From assembly GCA_910589635.1 (NCBI GenBank), contig CAJUTD010000040.1:1-15838 (forward strand): a DNA stretch of 15,838 nucleotides, read 5' to 3'. Both the position numbers and the translations under genes were made by a program. Below are positions 6,959 to 14,121 of this stretch, piece by piece (the stretch's first letter is position 1; each line of letters opens with the position of its first letter). Origin of the DNA: an uncultured Lachnospiraceae bacterium. Lineage in GTDB: Bacteria > Bacillota > Clostridia > Lachnospirales > Lachnospiraceae. The notes beneath the pieces were generated by a model. The model made no database searches. It had not been told where the DNA came from and saw only the letters and a program-made list of their open reading frames with translations.

Positions 6959-8611
6959 CTACCTGCTAAGCAAAATCTTTCCATATGGTATGTCATTTCG
7001 CTCAAGAATTTCCATCTCGCGCCGCTGGCAGGTGAAAAGGAAAATCTGCCCCTTTTGCCTGCTCAGCCAATTCAGCGCTGACTCCAAACGTTTCTCGTCA
7101 AACGAAGCAAACACTTCATCCAAAATAATTGGCATGGACTCTTCCTTTGTGAAGATGCCGCCTGCACCCATTCTCAGAGCAACATACATCTGCTCCATCA
7201 CTCCCTGGCTAAGCTGCCAGGGTTGCAGCTTGCGATTATCCTTCTCTACGATGAGATTCATCTGCTCATCGAGTCCAATCCTGTCATACTTTCCTTGGGT
7301 CATTTCTGTCAGAACCCGGGACATTTCCTCTTCCATCTGCTTCCTGCTGTCCTGGTATGCATCCTTGGACAGATTCTGTAATGTATTATAGGCAAGCTCG
7401 TAAGCCTGCGCTTGAAGTTCCAGCTCCTGCTCTTCCTCCGAAGGCTCAGTTTTCTGCGCTATCTCCTCCTGTAAATTCAGCAGCAGAGCCTGTTTTTCAG
7501 CAAGCTGTTCCTGCAATAACTCTTCCACTACACGATGCTTAGTCTTTGTCTCCTGTTTCTGCCGCACCTTCTGCCATTCCCTGTCTTTGGAGACTGAAAT
7601 GTTGCGCTCCCGCTTTTCCTCTTCGTGCTGGCGAATAAGCGATTTGAGGCGTTTCTCTTTCTGGAACCAGTGACACACGCTGCCGGCGCCGCCCAGGAAT
7701 CCAAACAGCAGTGCCAGTTCTAATACAATCCACCCCCAGTTTCCACCCCGCATCAATGAGTGCGCCGTGGCATTTAAAATTCCCAGTACAAGGCTGAAAA
7801 GCGTAATCAGTGTGGATGCCAGCAGACGCACCCGATATCCTTTTTGCACATTTTTCTGACGGATGTCCCACAAATACTCTGCCATCTGGTTACTGTCATG
7901 CTCAGGTAAAGCTGCACCTGGCTGCTGCCTGGAAATATTTTCATGGCTCTCCTTTTGCTGTTCCTGCAATTGCTCAATGTCTCTTTGCAGAAGCCCCTCC
8001 TCCACTCGAAGCTTCTCCGTTTCATCCTCGCGCTGCCGTTTCTGATCTTCCAAACGCTGTTTGGCGTCCTTCTGTTTCTCCTTTAAACTTTTGCGCGCCC
8101 CGGCAAGGTCGACTTCTCCCTCGCCTCCCATAGACATATTTACAAAGTAATTCTGTAAAATTTCTGCAAATTCTTTCTTTGTCTCAATCTCAGCCTGGTG
8201 GATGCAATATGTATTCTCATAGGAAGCCTTTTTCATGCCCCCCAAAAGCATTTCCAGATCTCCATGTTCTACAGACAGCTCCTCGCTGTCCAGCTCGTTG
8301 GTGAGTTTCGCTGATTTCTCCTTATGGTAAAAGTTTCTCTCCAGATAAAAAGGTTTATCCCCCACCGTAAACTTCAATCCCCCTGCAAAAAAAGAATTAC
8401 TGTTCCAGGGCTCGTATTTCTGATAGTGGTCGTTTTTCCCCGACTTGCCCCGCTGCTTCTCCAAACCGAACAGCATACTTGTAATAAACCTCTGCATTGT
8501 GGATTTACCGGTTTCGTTCTCCCCATATATCACATTCAGCCCCGGAAGGGGACGCATGTTGATATTATGGAGTTTTCCAAAATTTTTAATCTGAATCTCT
8601 GTTATCCTCAT
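6959..8611 (-). CDS. YhaN/SbcC-like SMC-type ATPase, short form with central membrane segments
   Basis: The 550 residues begin MRITEIQIKNFGKL, typical of RecF/SbcC/YhaN ATPases. Walker A is GENETGKST (30-38), the Q-loop glutamine is in CIHQAEI (Gln139), the ABC-type signature is LSQGVMEQ (467-474) and Walker B is PIILDEV with Asp498 and Glu499. The middle is coiled coil (about 172-230 and 320-420) interrupted by two hydrophobic segments (about 261-281 and 292-312). The ATPase may therefore be tethered to the membrane by a hairpin. It is much shorter than Bacillus YhaN (about 960 residues), and no CxxC zinc hook is seen. After Walker B the sequence reads FLFTCQR, with Gln529 where relatives commonly have His. 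The start overlaps the upstream nuclease stop by ATGA, indicating coupled translation and a nuclease-ATPase complex like SbcCD or YhaON acting on DNA ends. That function is inferred from the families. Confidence 0.88.
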   Translation of the reverse strand: MRITEIQIKNFGKLHNINMRPLPGLNVIYGENETGKSTMQRFITSMLFGLEKQRGKSGKNDHYQKYEPWNSNSFFAGGLKFTVGDKPFYLERNFYHKEKSAKLTNELDSEELSVEHGDLEMLLGGMKKASYENTYCIHQAEIETKKEFAEILQNYFVNMSMGGEGEVDLAGARKSLKEKQKDAKQRLEDQKRQREDETEKLRVEEGLLQRDIEQLQEQQKESHENISRQQPGAALPEHDSNQMAEYLWDIRQKNVQKGYRVRLLASTLITLFSLVLGILNATAHSLMRGGNWGWIVLELALLFGFLGGAGSVCHWFQKEKRLKSLIRQHEEEKRERNISVSKDREWQKVRQKQETKTKHRVVEELLQEQLAEKQALLLNLQEEIAQKTEPSEEEQELELQAQAYELAYNTLQNLSKDAYQDSRKQMEEEMSRVLTEMTQGKYDRIGLDEQMNLIVEKDNRKLQPWQLSQGVMEQMYVALRMGAGGIFTKEESMPIILDEVFASFDEKRLESALNWLSRQKGQIFLFTCQRREMEILERNDIPYGKILLSR

Positions 8612-9654
8612 TCTGCCATCAATGCCTCCACACCATAGTATAATGCTTTTTCCGTAATTTTATTCTGTGGCATTTCTTCTAAAGCCCGGATATAACGGCC
8701 TAAAATCTGTTGCCCATACTGCCGTTTTAAGTTCTCAAAATCATAATCTGCCCGACAATGATCAATCACCTTTACCACCCGGTCCATAGATTTTATCTTC
8801 TCTGTATCAATAGGCGCCTCCCTATCACAAAAACCGCTGAGCGTAACCTTAAATTTTTTGTATGCCGGTGCAACACGAATACGACTCTCCAGAAACTCCT
8901 GCAAAGCCCCCTGCGTTATTTCCGGGCTGACCTTCAAGTTCAGAGGAACATATTCACAGTAATGAAGCGGCACAAACTTTACATGGCACGCATGATTTTT
9001 GATTTCTCCCTGGAAATATCCATGCTCCCCCAAATCATTGCAGTCAATCGGCTGCAACGCGCCTGCCATCACCACTTTGTCCTGCACAAGCTGAATGGGT
9101 TTATGGATATGCCCGCACGCCACATAATCAAACTTGCTATCCGCAAAATCACTGCCTTTGATGGGAATATGCTTCTCATCCCCGCCATGCGCCAGTAAAA
9201 TATTAATGTAATTGCCCTCCCTGGCCTGAACGTCCTTATAACGCGGCTCTGAAATTTCTCTATGCCAATAACTCATACCATATATCCTTGTAGAGAGCCC
9301 TTCCAGTTCTATGTAATCTATCTCTTGCGACTTTAAGAAATGAACGTTTTCCTCCCAGTGGAACGTACAGTAGCAGGAAGAAGGCGTCAAATAATCATGG
9401 TTACCGGCTATCAGCGCCACCTGAGTCTTAGGAATGCGTGAAAACTGGTAATTGACCTCCTTGAGCTCCTTCACCAAAGGCTGCCCGTGAAATAAGTCGC
9501 CGGCAATCAGAAGAAGCTGAACCTGCTCTTCCTTTACCTTATCAATCACTTCTTTAAACGCCTGCCAGCTGTGAAGCTCGCGCTCCTTTGCCCATTCCTT
9601 GTCTCTGTCAGGCCTGGCTCCTAAATGTATATCGGCTATATGAATAAACTTCAT
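8608..9654 (-). CDS. SbcD/YhaO-like metallophosphoesterase, DNA repair exonuclease subunit
   Basis: The 348-residue protein carries the full calcineurin-like phosphoesterase set: DIHLG (Asp8, His10), GDLFH (52-56), GNHD (84-87), LAHGGD (His156) and GHIH (181-184). These bind two metal ions in Mre11/SbcD-type nucleases. The C-terminal about 120 residues form the capping and partner-binding region expected for YhaO-type proteins. The ATG at 9654 follows GGAGGAG with about 9 nt spacing and is the first gene of the operon, behind a TTGTAT-17-TAAAAT promoter. The next gene is the matching YhaN-type ATPase, so the pair probably forms an ATP-dependent DNA-end nuclease. Family membership is clear; the choice between the SbcD and YhaO subfamilies rests on the short partner and is less certain. 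Confidence 0.92.
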   Translation of the reverse strand: MKFIHIADIHLGARPDRDKEWAKERELHSWQAFKEVIDKVKEEQVQLLLIAGDLFHGQPLVKELKEVNYQFSRIPKTQVALIAGNHDYLTPSSCYCTFHWEENVHFLKSQEIDYIELEGLSTRIYGMSYWHREISEPRYKDVQAREGNYINILLAHGGDEKHIPIKGSDFADSKFDYVACGHIHKPIQLVQDKVVMAGALQPIDCNDLGEHGYFQGEIKNHACHVKFVPLHYCEYVPLNLKVSPEITQGALQEFLESRIRVAPAYKKFKVTLSGFCDREAPIDTEKIKSMDRVVKVIDHCRADYDFENLKRQYGQQILGRYIRALEEMPQNKITEKALYYGVEALMAE

Positions 9655-9697
9655 AAAAAAATTTCTCCTCCGTATTTAAAAAAATAGTTACTTTTCT

Positions 9698-9726
9698 ATT
9701 TTACACTTTTGGTTCGGAATATACAA
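9698..9726 (-). promoter_or_regulatory. Probable sigma-A promoter of the nuclease-ATPase-PBP operon
   Basis: On the minus strand TTGTAT (9721-9726) and TAAAAT (9698-9703) are separated by exactly 17 nt. The start point would lie near 9691, about 37 nt before the ATG at 9654. It is the only good promoter seen upstream of the three-gene operon, whose internal gaps are -4 and 8 nt. Confidence 0.6.
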
Positions 9727-9733
9727 GATTGAA

Positions 9734-9749
9734 TCCTATTAAAATAGGA
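9734..9749. promoter_or_regulatory. 16-bp palindrome between divergent promoters, candidate operator
   Basis: TCCTATT-AA-AATAGGA is a perfect 7-bp-arm inverted repeat. It sits 7 nt upstream of the minus-strand -35 (9721-9726) and 12 nt upstream of the plus-strand -35 (9762-9767), so a bound dimer could act on both directions. With seven A/T-rich pairs and no loop long enough for a hairpin, a protein-binding site is more likely than a terminator. The binding protein is unknown. Confidence 0.4.
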
Positions 9750-9761
9750 AAAGACAGAACA

Positions 9762-9789
9762 TTGACAAAAACACGGAAAAGATTATAAT
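9762..9789 (+). promoter_or_regulatory. Consensus sigma-A promoter of the polysaccharide deacetylase gene
   Basis: TTGACA (9762-9767) and TATAAT (9784-9789) are both perfect consensus hexamers with a 16-nt spacer. Transcription would start near 9796, giving a leader of about 83 nt before the ATG at 9879. I see no riboswitch consensus in that leader, only a weak TCCC/GGGA hairpin near 9826-9838. Confidence 0.8.
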
Positions 9790-9878
9790 TGAAAATAAAC
9801 TTTAAACAATAACCCCAAAAGAGCTTCCCCGAATGGGACAGCGCTATCACAAACATACTGAACGGAGGAACGCATAAG

Positions 9879-10931
9879 ATGAAAAAAGTTCAATACGCGG
9901 CCATAACAATCTGTGGAATCCTACTGATATCCTGCTGTGGTTTTTTTGCCTACCAAAGTTGGAACCTTGGCCGCCGCTACCAAACGCTGGAAACGGAAGC
10001 CTCTGCCCTCCGGGACGACAATTCCAAACTCCAAAAGGACAAATCAAAATTAGATACGGAGCTGACAGACAGCACTGCACAATTAAAAGAAAAGGAACGT
10101 TACGTTGCCGGACAAAAGGAATATATTTCTGAATTATCCGGTCAAATTGAATCCCTCACAGAAGGTGGCGACGATGAGAGTGATTCGCAAACGGCAAACG
10201 GCAATTCCCGCACAAATAACGACGCAGACGATACCGCCGATTCCGAGAATAGTACAAACATGAGCTCAGGTTCAGACGCTTATCCCAATCTGTACGCAGA
10301 AGGATGCTCCCCGGAAGATTCCAAAAAAGTTGTTTATCTGACCTTTGACGACGTCCCATCCAACCTGACCCCTAAAGTGCTCGATCTGCTGGACCGCTAT
10401 CATGCCAAAGCAACATTTTTCGTTGTTTGTAATAACAATGAGGAATACGCCGAATATCTCTCTGAAATTGTAGAACGCGGCCACACGCTTGCACTCCACT
10501 CCTACAGTCACAACTACGACGAAATATATGCTTCAAAAGACGCTTTTCTTCGCGACTACGAAAAGGTATATGATTGGGTTGTAAAAAACACAGGATACAC
10601 ACCCTCTCTGTTCCGCTTTCCCGGAGGCAGCAACAATGGCTCCTCTTATGTGGTAAACGGCATTATTGATGAGATGGAAGAACGCGGTTTTCAATACTTT
10701 GATTGGAATGTCAGCTCGGGCGACGGCAGTGAACTGACTACCACAGAGAATATCATTGACAATATTTGCAGCAATGTCGGCGTCCCTGAATTCCCAATCG
10801 TACTGATGCATGACGGTAGGGGAAAGAATGCTACGCTGGCTGCTCTCCCCACCGTACTGGAATACTTGTCAGACAACGGATATGAATTCCGCTCCCTCGA
10901 CAAAACTGTGGAAGCCGTACATTACCGCTAG
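9879..10931 (+). CDS. Membrane-anchored polysaccharide deacetylase (NodB domain, carbohydrate esterase 4)
   Basis: The protein has 350 residues. An uncleaved-looking N-terminal anchor (about 6-26) is followed by a coiled coil (about 34-93) and an acidic Asn/Ser/Asp-rich linker (about 96-133). The NodB domain (about 148-348) shows motif 1 TFDD (Asp157, Asp158), the metal-binding HSYSH (His207, His211), RFPG (246-249), FDWN (Asp275) and the catalytic-histidine motif LMHD (His311). These are the residues used by metal-dependent N-deacetylases of peptidoglycan or chitin-type glycans. The first motif reads DDVPS where many relatives have DDGP. The start has GGAGG about 9 nt upstream and a consensus promoter. 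The gene stands alone on its strand, divergent from the nuclease operon and convergent with spoVT. A peptidoglycan substrate is likely but inferred; a coat or exopolysaccharide glycan is the alternative. Confidence 0.93.
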   Translation: MKKVQYAAITICGILLISCCGFFAYQSWNLGRRYQTLETEASALRDDNSKLQKDKSKLDTELTDSTAQLKEKERYVAGQKEYISELSGQIESLTEGGDDESDSQTANGNSRTNNDADDTADSENSTNMSSGSDAYPNLYAEGCSPEDSKKVVYLTFDDVPSNLTPKVLDLLDRYHAKATFFVVCNNNEEYAEYLSEIVERGHTLALHSYSHNYDEIYASKDAFLRDYEKVYDWVVKNTGYTPSLFRFPGGSNNGSSYVVNGIIDEMEERGFQYFDWNVSSGDGSELTTTENIIDNICSNVGVPEFPIVLMHDGRGKNATLAALPTVLEYLSDNGYEFRSLDKTVEAVHYR

Positions 10932-10964
10932 AAAACAGTGGGGCTTACTGCTCCATCTGTTTTC
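10931..10964. terminator. Probable bidirectional terminator between the deacetylase gene and spoVT
   Basis: GAAAACAG (10931-10938) and CTGTTTTC (10957-10964) form a perfect 8-bp stem. It extends inward by TGG/CCA (10939-10941 with 10953-10955) past one bulged T, and the A and T tracts lie in the outer stem. It begins at the last base of the deacetylase stop codon and covers the final codons and stop of spoVT, so both convergent transcripts would end here. No T run follows outside the stem on either strand, which lowers confidence. Confidence 0.5.
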
Positions 10965-11493
10965 CCAGAAACCCGGCTGCAACTTTTGCCATCTTACTCT
11001 CTGCTTCCCCAATTCCGCCATTGTCATCCCGATTGTACATCACCACAGAGCCAATCGCATCTCCCTCGCAAATAATTGTAGACACTACCTGAGACTGGAA
11101 ATCTCCAGAATCATCCAAAGTGATTTTTACAAACCCTTTTTCATTCTTGCGCGCGCAGAATGTCTCTCTGTCTGTAATCACATTTTCCAACTGCTTACTG
11201 ATTGGCTTACCGTCAAATTCCTTTTTCCCGCTGCCCGCAGCGGCAACTACATGGTCTCTGTCCGTAATACACACAAGACAGCCGCTGGTCTGTGCAAGAC
11301 TCTCCGCATACAGGCCGGCAAACTGCCCTAATTCTCCAATAGGCGAATACTTTTTGAGGATAATCTCACCCTCGCGGTCCGCAAAAATTTCCAACGGATC
11401 TCCCTCACGAATCCGCAATGTACGCCGTATCTCTTTCGGCACTACTACCCTTCCCAAATCATCTATTCTGCGAACAATTCCTGTTGCTTTCAT
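10945..11493 (-). CDS. spoVT: Stage V sporulation protein T (AbrB-type transcriptional regulator)
   Basis: The 182 residues have the SpoVT architecture and length. An N-terminal AbrB/SpoVT swapped-hairpin DNA-binding domain (about 1-50) shows KATGIVRRIDDLGRVVVPKEIRRTLRIREGDPLEI in order. A GAF-like domain follows (about 55-180), with LAQTSGCLVCITDRDHVVAAAG and SVVMYNRDD. In Bacillus, SpoVT acts in the forespore, tuning sigma-G-dependent genes for cortex and germination functions. The ATG at 11493 has GGAGG about 7 nt upstream. A sigma-G-like promoter lies at 11537-11565, consistent with forespore expression. The gene converges on the deacetylase gene and shares a hairpin with it. This is the clearest evidence that the organism sporulates. 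Confidence 0.95.
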   Translation of the reverse strand: MKATGIVRRIDDLGRVVVPKEIRRTLRIREGDPLEIFADREGEIILKKYSPIGELGQFAGLYAESLAQTSGCLVCITDRDHVVAAAGSGKKEFDGKPISKQLENVITDRETFCARKNEKGFVKITLDDSGDFQSQVVSTIICEGDAIGSVVMYNRDDNGGIGEAESKMAKVAAGFLGKQMEQ

Positions 11494-11536
11494 AAAAAAT
11501 CCTCCATTTACAAATATCTTATCTTTTTCTCGATAC

Positions 11537-11565
11537 TAGTATCTGTAAACGGAGGCATTTTATAC
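11537..11565 (-). promoter_or_regulatory. Sigma-G/sigma-F-like promoter of spoVT with overlapping palindrome
   Basis: On the minus strand GTATA (11561-11565) and GATACTA (11537-11543) are 17 nt apart. They match the forespore sigma-G pattern (GHATR, about 18 nt, CATNHTA) with one mismatch in the -10. No sigma-A hexamer pair is evident nearby. The -10 is half of a perfect 12-bp palindrome GATACTAGTATC (11532-11543), which could be a binding site for an autoregulator; Bacillus SpoVT represses its own gene. The leader would be about 35 nt. Confidence 0.5.
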
Positions 11566-11633
11566 CTTGATTTGTTTTTAAATTGTAAGTAAAACAGAGC
11601 GGCATATATCTTTGCTGCGTCTCAAACCTCAAC

Positions 11634-12413
11634 TTATTCAAAAAATGATACAAGGGAGGAAATCCGCTCGGTAATCTCTGCCACCGATTTCTCAATATCA
11701 TTATATATTACGGCGGACTGTGAAGATAACTCCTGCATATTCTTGGCTACCACTGCAAACCCCGCGCCAGCTTCCCCGCTTCTAGCAGCCTCAATGCTGG
11801 CATTCAAAGAGAGGATATTCTGCTTCTTGGCAATTGCCTTCAAGTGGCTGGTATTGTCATTAATGGTTTGAATTAACTCATTAGACTGCTCTACGCCTTT
11901 CTGCACACCGCCCAGACGGCTTGCATTGCTATGCTTAAAGTATTCCAGGTTGACAAGCTGATTCACGATAACACCCAGCAAAGCTGCGGATGCGCGTATT
12001 TTAGGCTCCGTACTCACCGTAACCTTCCTGAGCGCCTGAATATACTGATCCGGGTCAATGCCCAATTCCACGGCTGTCTGGCGGAATTTCTCTTCATCCG
12101 GCTCACACGGTAATACCTGCCCGCCGATTATCGCTCCAACCTTCTCATCATTTACCATAATGTCAACCGAAAAATCCATCAATCCGGCATGACAAAAATA
12201 TGTACCAGTGCACTCATTGTCACACTTCACGCACCGCCTCAATCCTTCCTGGCTTCCTCTCGTATACTTCATGCAAAAATCGGTAAAGTTGCTTCCCTCT
12301 GTGAGATATTCCCCATCCATTCCCACTGCAATCGCCGCCAATCCTGTGGCGTTGGAAAAATCATCTTGAATCTTTTGCAGTTTCGATATATCCATAAATT
12401 CTTTTATTTCCAT
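11634..12413 (-). CDS. Soluble PocR-domain protein with a chemoreceptor signalling tip
   Basis: The protein has 259 residues. The frame extends upstream to 12476, but the ATG at 12413 is chosen because AAAGGTG lies about 4-5 nt before it and the fold starts there; the upstream candidates lack usable sites. Residues about 8-160 match the PocR sensory domain, including GMDGEYLTEGSNFTDFC, a cysteine cluster (Cys61, Cys64, Cys68, Cys74) and VGAIIGGQVLPCEPDE. Residues about 175-256 match the methyl-accepting chemotaxis signalling hairpin, with the tip NILSLNASIEAARSGEAGAGFAVVA (199-223). There is no membrane segment or HAMP domain and the hairpin is very short. It is probably a cytoplasmic one-piece sensor; the ligand may be a small organic molecule, and the cysteines might bind a metal or report redox. 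No chemotaxis genes are nearby. It follows pap by 89 nt. Confidence 0.85.
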   Translation of the reverse strand: MEIKEFMDISKLQKIQDDFSNATGLAAIAVGMDGEYLTEGSNFTDFCMKYTRGSQEGLRRCVKCDNECTGTYFCHAGLMDFSVDIMVNDEKVGAIIGGQVLPCEPDEEKFRQTAVELGIDPDQYIQALRKVTVSTEPKIRASAALLGVIVNQLVNLEYFKHSNASRLGGVQKGVEQSNELIQTINDNTSHLKAIAKKQNILSLNASIEAARSGEAGAGFAVVAKNMQELSSQSAVIYNDIEKSVAEITERISSLVSFFE

Positions 12414-12502
12414 GCTACACCTTTCCCTTTCGTCCATCCTCTCCAAGCTCCCACAATTCCCGTAAGCTTTGAGCAAGCCGCTGTGCTTGTGCGGATTAAA
12501 TA

Positions 12503-13975
12503 TTATGCCTTCAGTACCTTTTCAATTTCCTCTATCACAATTCTCAACGCCTTAATCCTTGCGTACTTCTTATCATTGGACTCTAATACATGCCAGGGAG
12601 CATAAGACGTGTTCGTTTTCTTCATCATCTCATTGACAGCGTCCTCATATAAATCCCATTTTTCCCGGTTGCGCCAGTCTTCATCCGTTATCTTCCAGCG
12701 TTTGGCCGGGTTATTCTGACGGTCGTTAAAACGCTCCAACTGAACATCCTTGTCAATCTGCACCCAAAACTTGATAATTACCGCGCCCCAGTCAGACAAC
12801 TCCTTTTCAAATTCATTGATTTCATTGTAAGCGCGGCGCCAATCATTCTCTGAACAGAATCCTTCCAGACGTTCCACCATCACCCTCCCATACCAGGTGC
12901 GGTCAAAAATTGTCACATGCCCCGTCTTAGGAAGCCGTGTCCAGAAACGCCACAGATAATGTCTTGCCTTCTCATGCGGCTCCGGGCTGGCTATCGGTTG
13001 CACTTCATATCCGCGGGGGTCAAGCGCTCCGGTAATGCGCTTAATGTTACCGCCCTTTCCTGCTGCATCCCAACCCTCGTATGCAATGATGACCGGTATC
13101 TTCTTGCGGTAGATTTCGTTATGCAGTTTCCTTAACTTATCCTGAAGCTCCTGGAGTTCACGCTTATATGCGTCCTCAGCAATCGTCTTGTCTAAGGGGA
13201 TATCGGCAAGCTTAGGGATCTTCTCTAAGGGGAATACATTCTGTAAAAGAGGAACCGCAAGCGTGCTGTTCTGTAATGCCGTCTCAATTCCGCTCGACAG
13301 CGTCTCAAGCACTTGAAGCTGCGCCCATTTCCTACTCTGTGCATCTACAATATACCAGGGAGAAGTGGAAGCGTTCGTATCATCCAGATATTGGTCGTAT
13401 ACCTTGAGGCATTTGTCATAATGCTCGTTCTGCCAAACATCATTGTTGCTCACCCGCCAGCTTGTACTGGGATCTTTGTCAAGCATCTTAATACGGCTCT
13501 TCTGTTCCTTCTTGCTGATATGGAAAAAGAACTTCATCACAAGATAACCATTATCCGTAAGCTGACGTTCAAAACGCTTCACGCTGTCTATCCGTTTCTT
13601 ATATTCCTTCTCCTTTAATGCGCCATGCAAACACTCTCTTGTCACCTCGTCCATCCAGCCGGAATCCAAAAAGCAGAATTTGCCCGCTTCCGGTATCGTC
13701 TTAAAATACCGATAGAGAAACGGTTTGCGGCGCTCCTCTTCCGTGGGGATATCCATAGTGGCAACTTTAAAAAACCTGGGATCAATATTCGTGATAATCT
13801 TGCCCAGCGTACTACCTTTTCCCGCTGTCCCCCAGCCTTCAAATAGTACCAGCACCGGAAGTTTACGGTCTTTAATCTGCATTTGCAGGACATTCAGCTT
13901 CTCCTTGGCCGCCTCCAGCCGTGCATCCAACTCTTCCGATTCCGGCTTCTCCAACTTATTCCAATTTTTCAGCAT
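12503..13975 (-). CDS. pap: Polyphosphate:AMP phosphotransferase, two-domain PPK2
   Basis: The 490 residues are two fused PPK2 domains, the layout and length of class II PPK2 (Pap), which makes ADP from AMP and polyphosphate. The C-terminal domain (about 270-490) has the full set: Walker A GWDAAGKGGN (301-310), the lid/Walker B motif FDRTWYGRVMVE (357-368) and the downstream KRWKITDEDW. The N-terminal domain (about 10-232) keeps a Walker A-like GWGTAGKGS (47-55), but the second motif is changed to FLDSGWMDEV (102-111), so it is probably catalytically dead and may help bind polyphosphate. The ATG at 13975 follows AGGAGG at about 7 nt. A TTGAAA-17-TAGAAT promoter lies upstream, and the PocR gene is next downstream. 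Polyphosphate-driven nucleotide recycling fits starvation or sporulation; that role is inferred. Confidence 0.95.
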   Translation of the reverse strand: MLKNWNKLEKPESEELDARLEAAKEKLNVLQMQIKDRKLPVLVLFEGWGTAGKGSTLGKIITNIDPRFFKVATMDIPTEEERRKPFLYRYFKTIPEAGKFCFLDSGWMDEVTRECLHGALKEKEYKKRIDSVKRFERQLTDNGYLVMKFFFHISKKEQKSRIKMLDKDPSTSWRVSNNDVWQNEHYDKCLKVYDQYLDDTNASTSPWYIVDAQSRKWAQLQVLETLSSGIETALQNSTLAVPLLQNVFPLEKIPKLADIPLDKTIAEDAYKRELQELQDKLRKLHNEIYRKKIPVIIAYEGWDAAGKGGNIKRITGALDPRGYEVQPIASPEPHEKARHYLWRFWTRLPKTGHVTIFDRTWYGRVMVERLEGFCSENDWRRAYNEINEFEKELSDWGAVIIKFWVQIDKDVQLERFNDRQNNPAKRWKITDEDWRNREKWDLYEDAVNEMMKKTNTSYAPWHVLESNDKKYARIKALRIVIEEIEKVLKA

Positions 13976-14064
13976 TCCTTCTCCTCCTTTAGCTTACCGA
14001 AAGCTATATATTCCAAAATACCCCAATATCTGTAATTCTTTCTCCTTTTCAATGCTTTTTAAAT

Positions 14065-14093
14065 ATTCTAACACATTCCCTAAAACATTTCAA
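14065..14093 (-). promoter_or_regulatory. Probable sigma-A promoter of pap
   Basis: On the minus strand TTGAAA (14088-14093) and TAGAAT (14065-14070) are 17 nt apart, each one mismatch from consensus. Transcription would start near 14058, giving a leader of about 82 nt before the ATG at 13975. It lies just past the hairpin that ends the BlaI-BlaR1-DUF4321 operon, so pap is an independent unit. I saw no recognisable riboswitch in the leader. Confidence 0.65.
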
Positions 14094-14121
14094 TTTTTTC
14101 ATAGCTATTTCATCAAATTTA

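Noticed and set aside
9796..9878. Riboswitch in the leader of the deacetylase gene
   Set aside because: The leader is only about 83 nt, has just a 4-bp hairpin, and does not match the cyclic-di-GMP or other riboswitch consensus patterns I know.
12414..12476. Upstream starts for the PocR protein (12476 or the ATG 18 nt before 12413's predecessor region)
   Set aside because: The extra N-terminal residues do not fit the PocR fold, and the candidate ribosome binding sites are absent or directly abut the start codon.
12474..12489. Small inverted repeat CAAGC-CGCTGT-GCTTG between pap and the PocR gene as a terminator
   Set aside because: Only 5-bp arms with a 6-nt loop and no T tract on the minus strand; read-through from pap is more likely since I see no promoter for the PocR gene.
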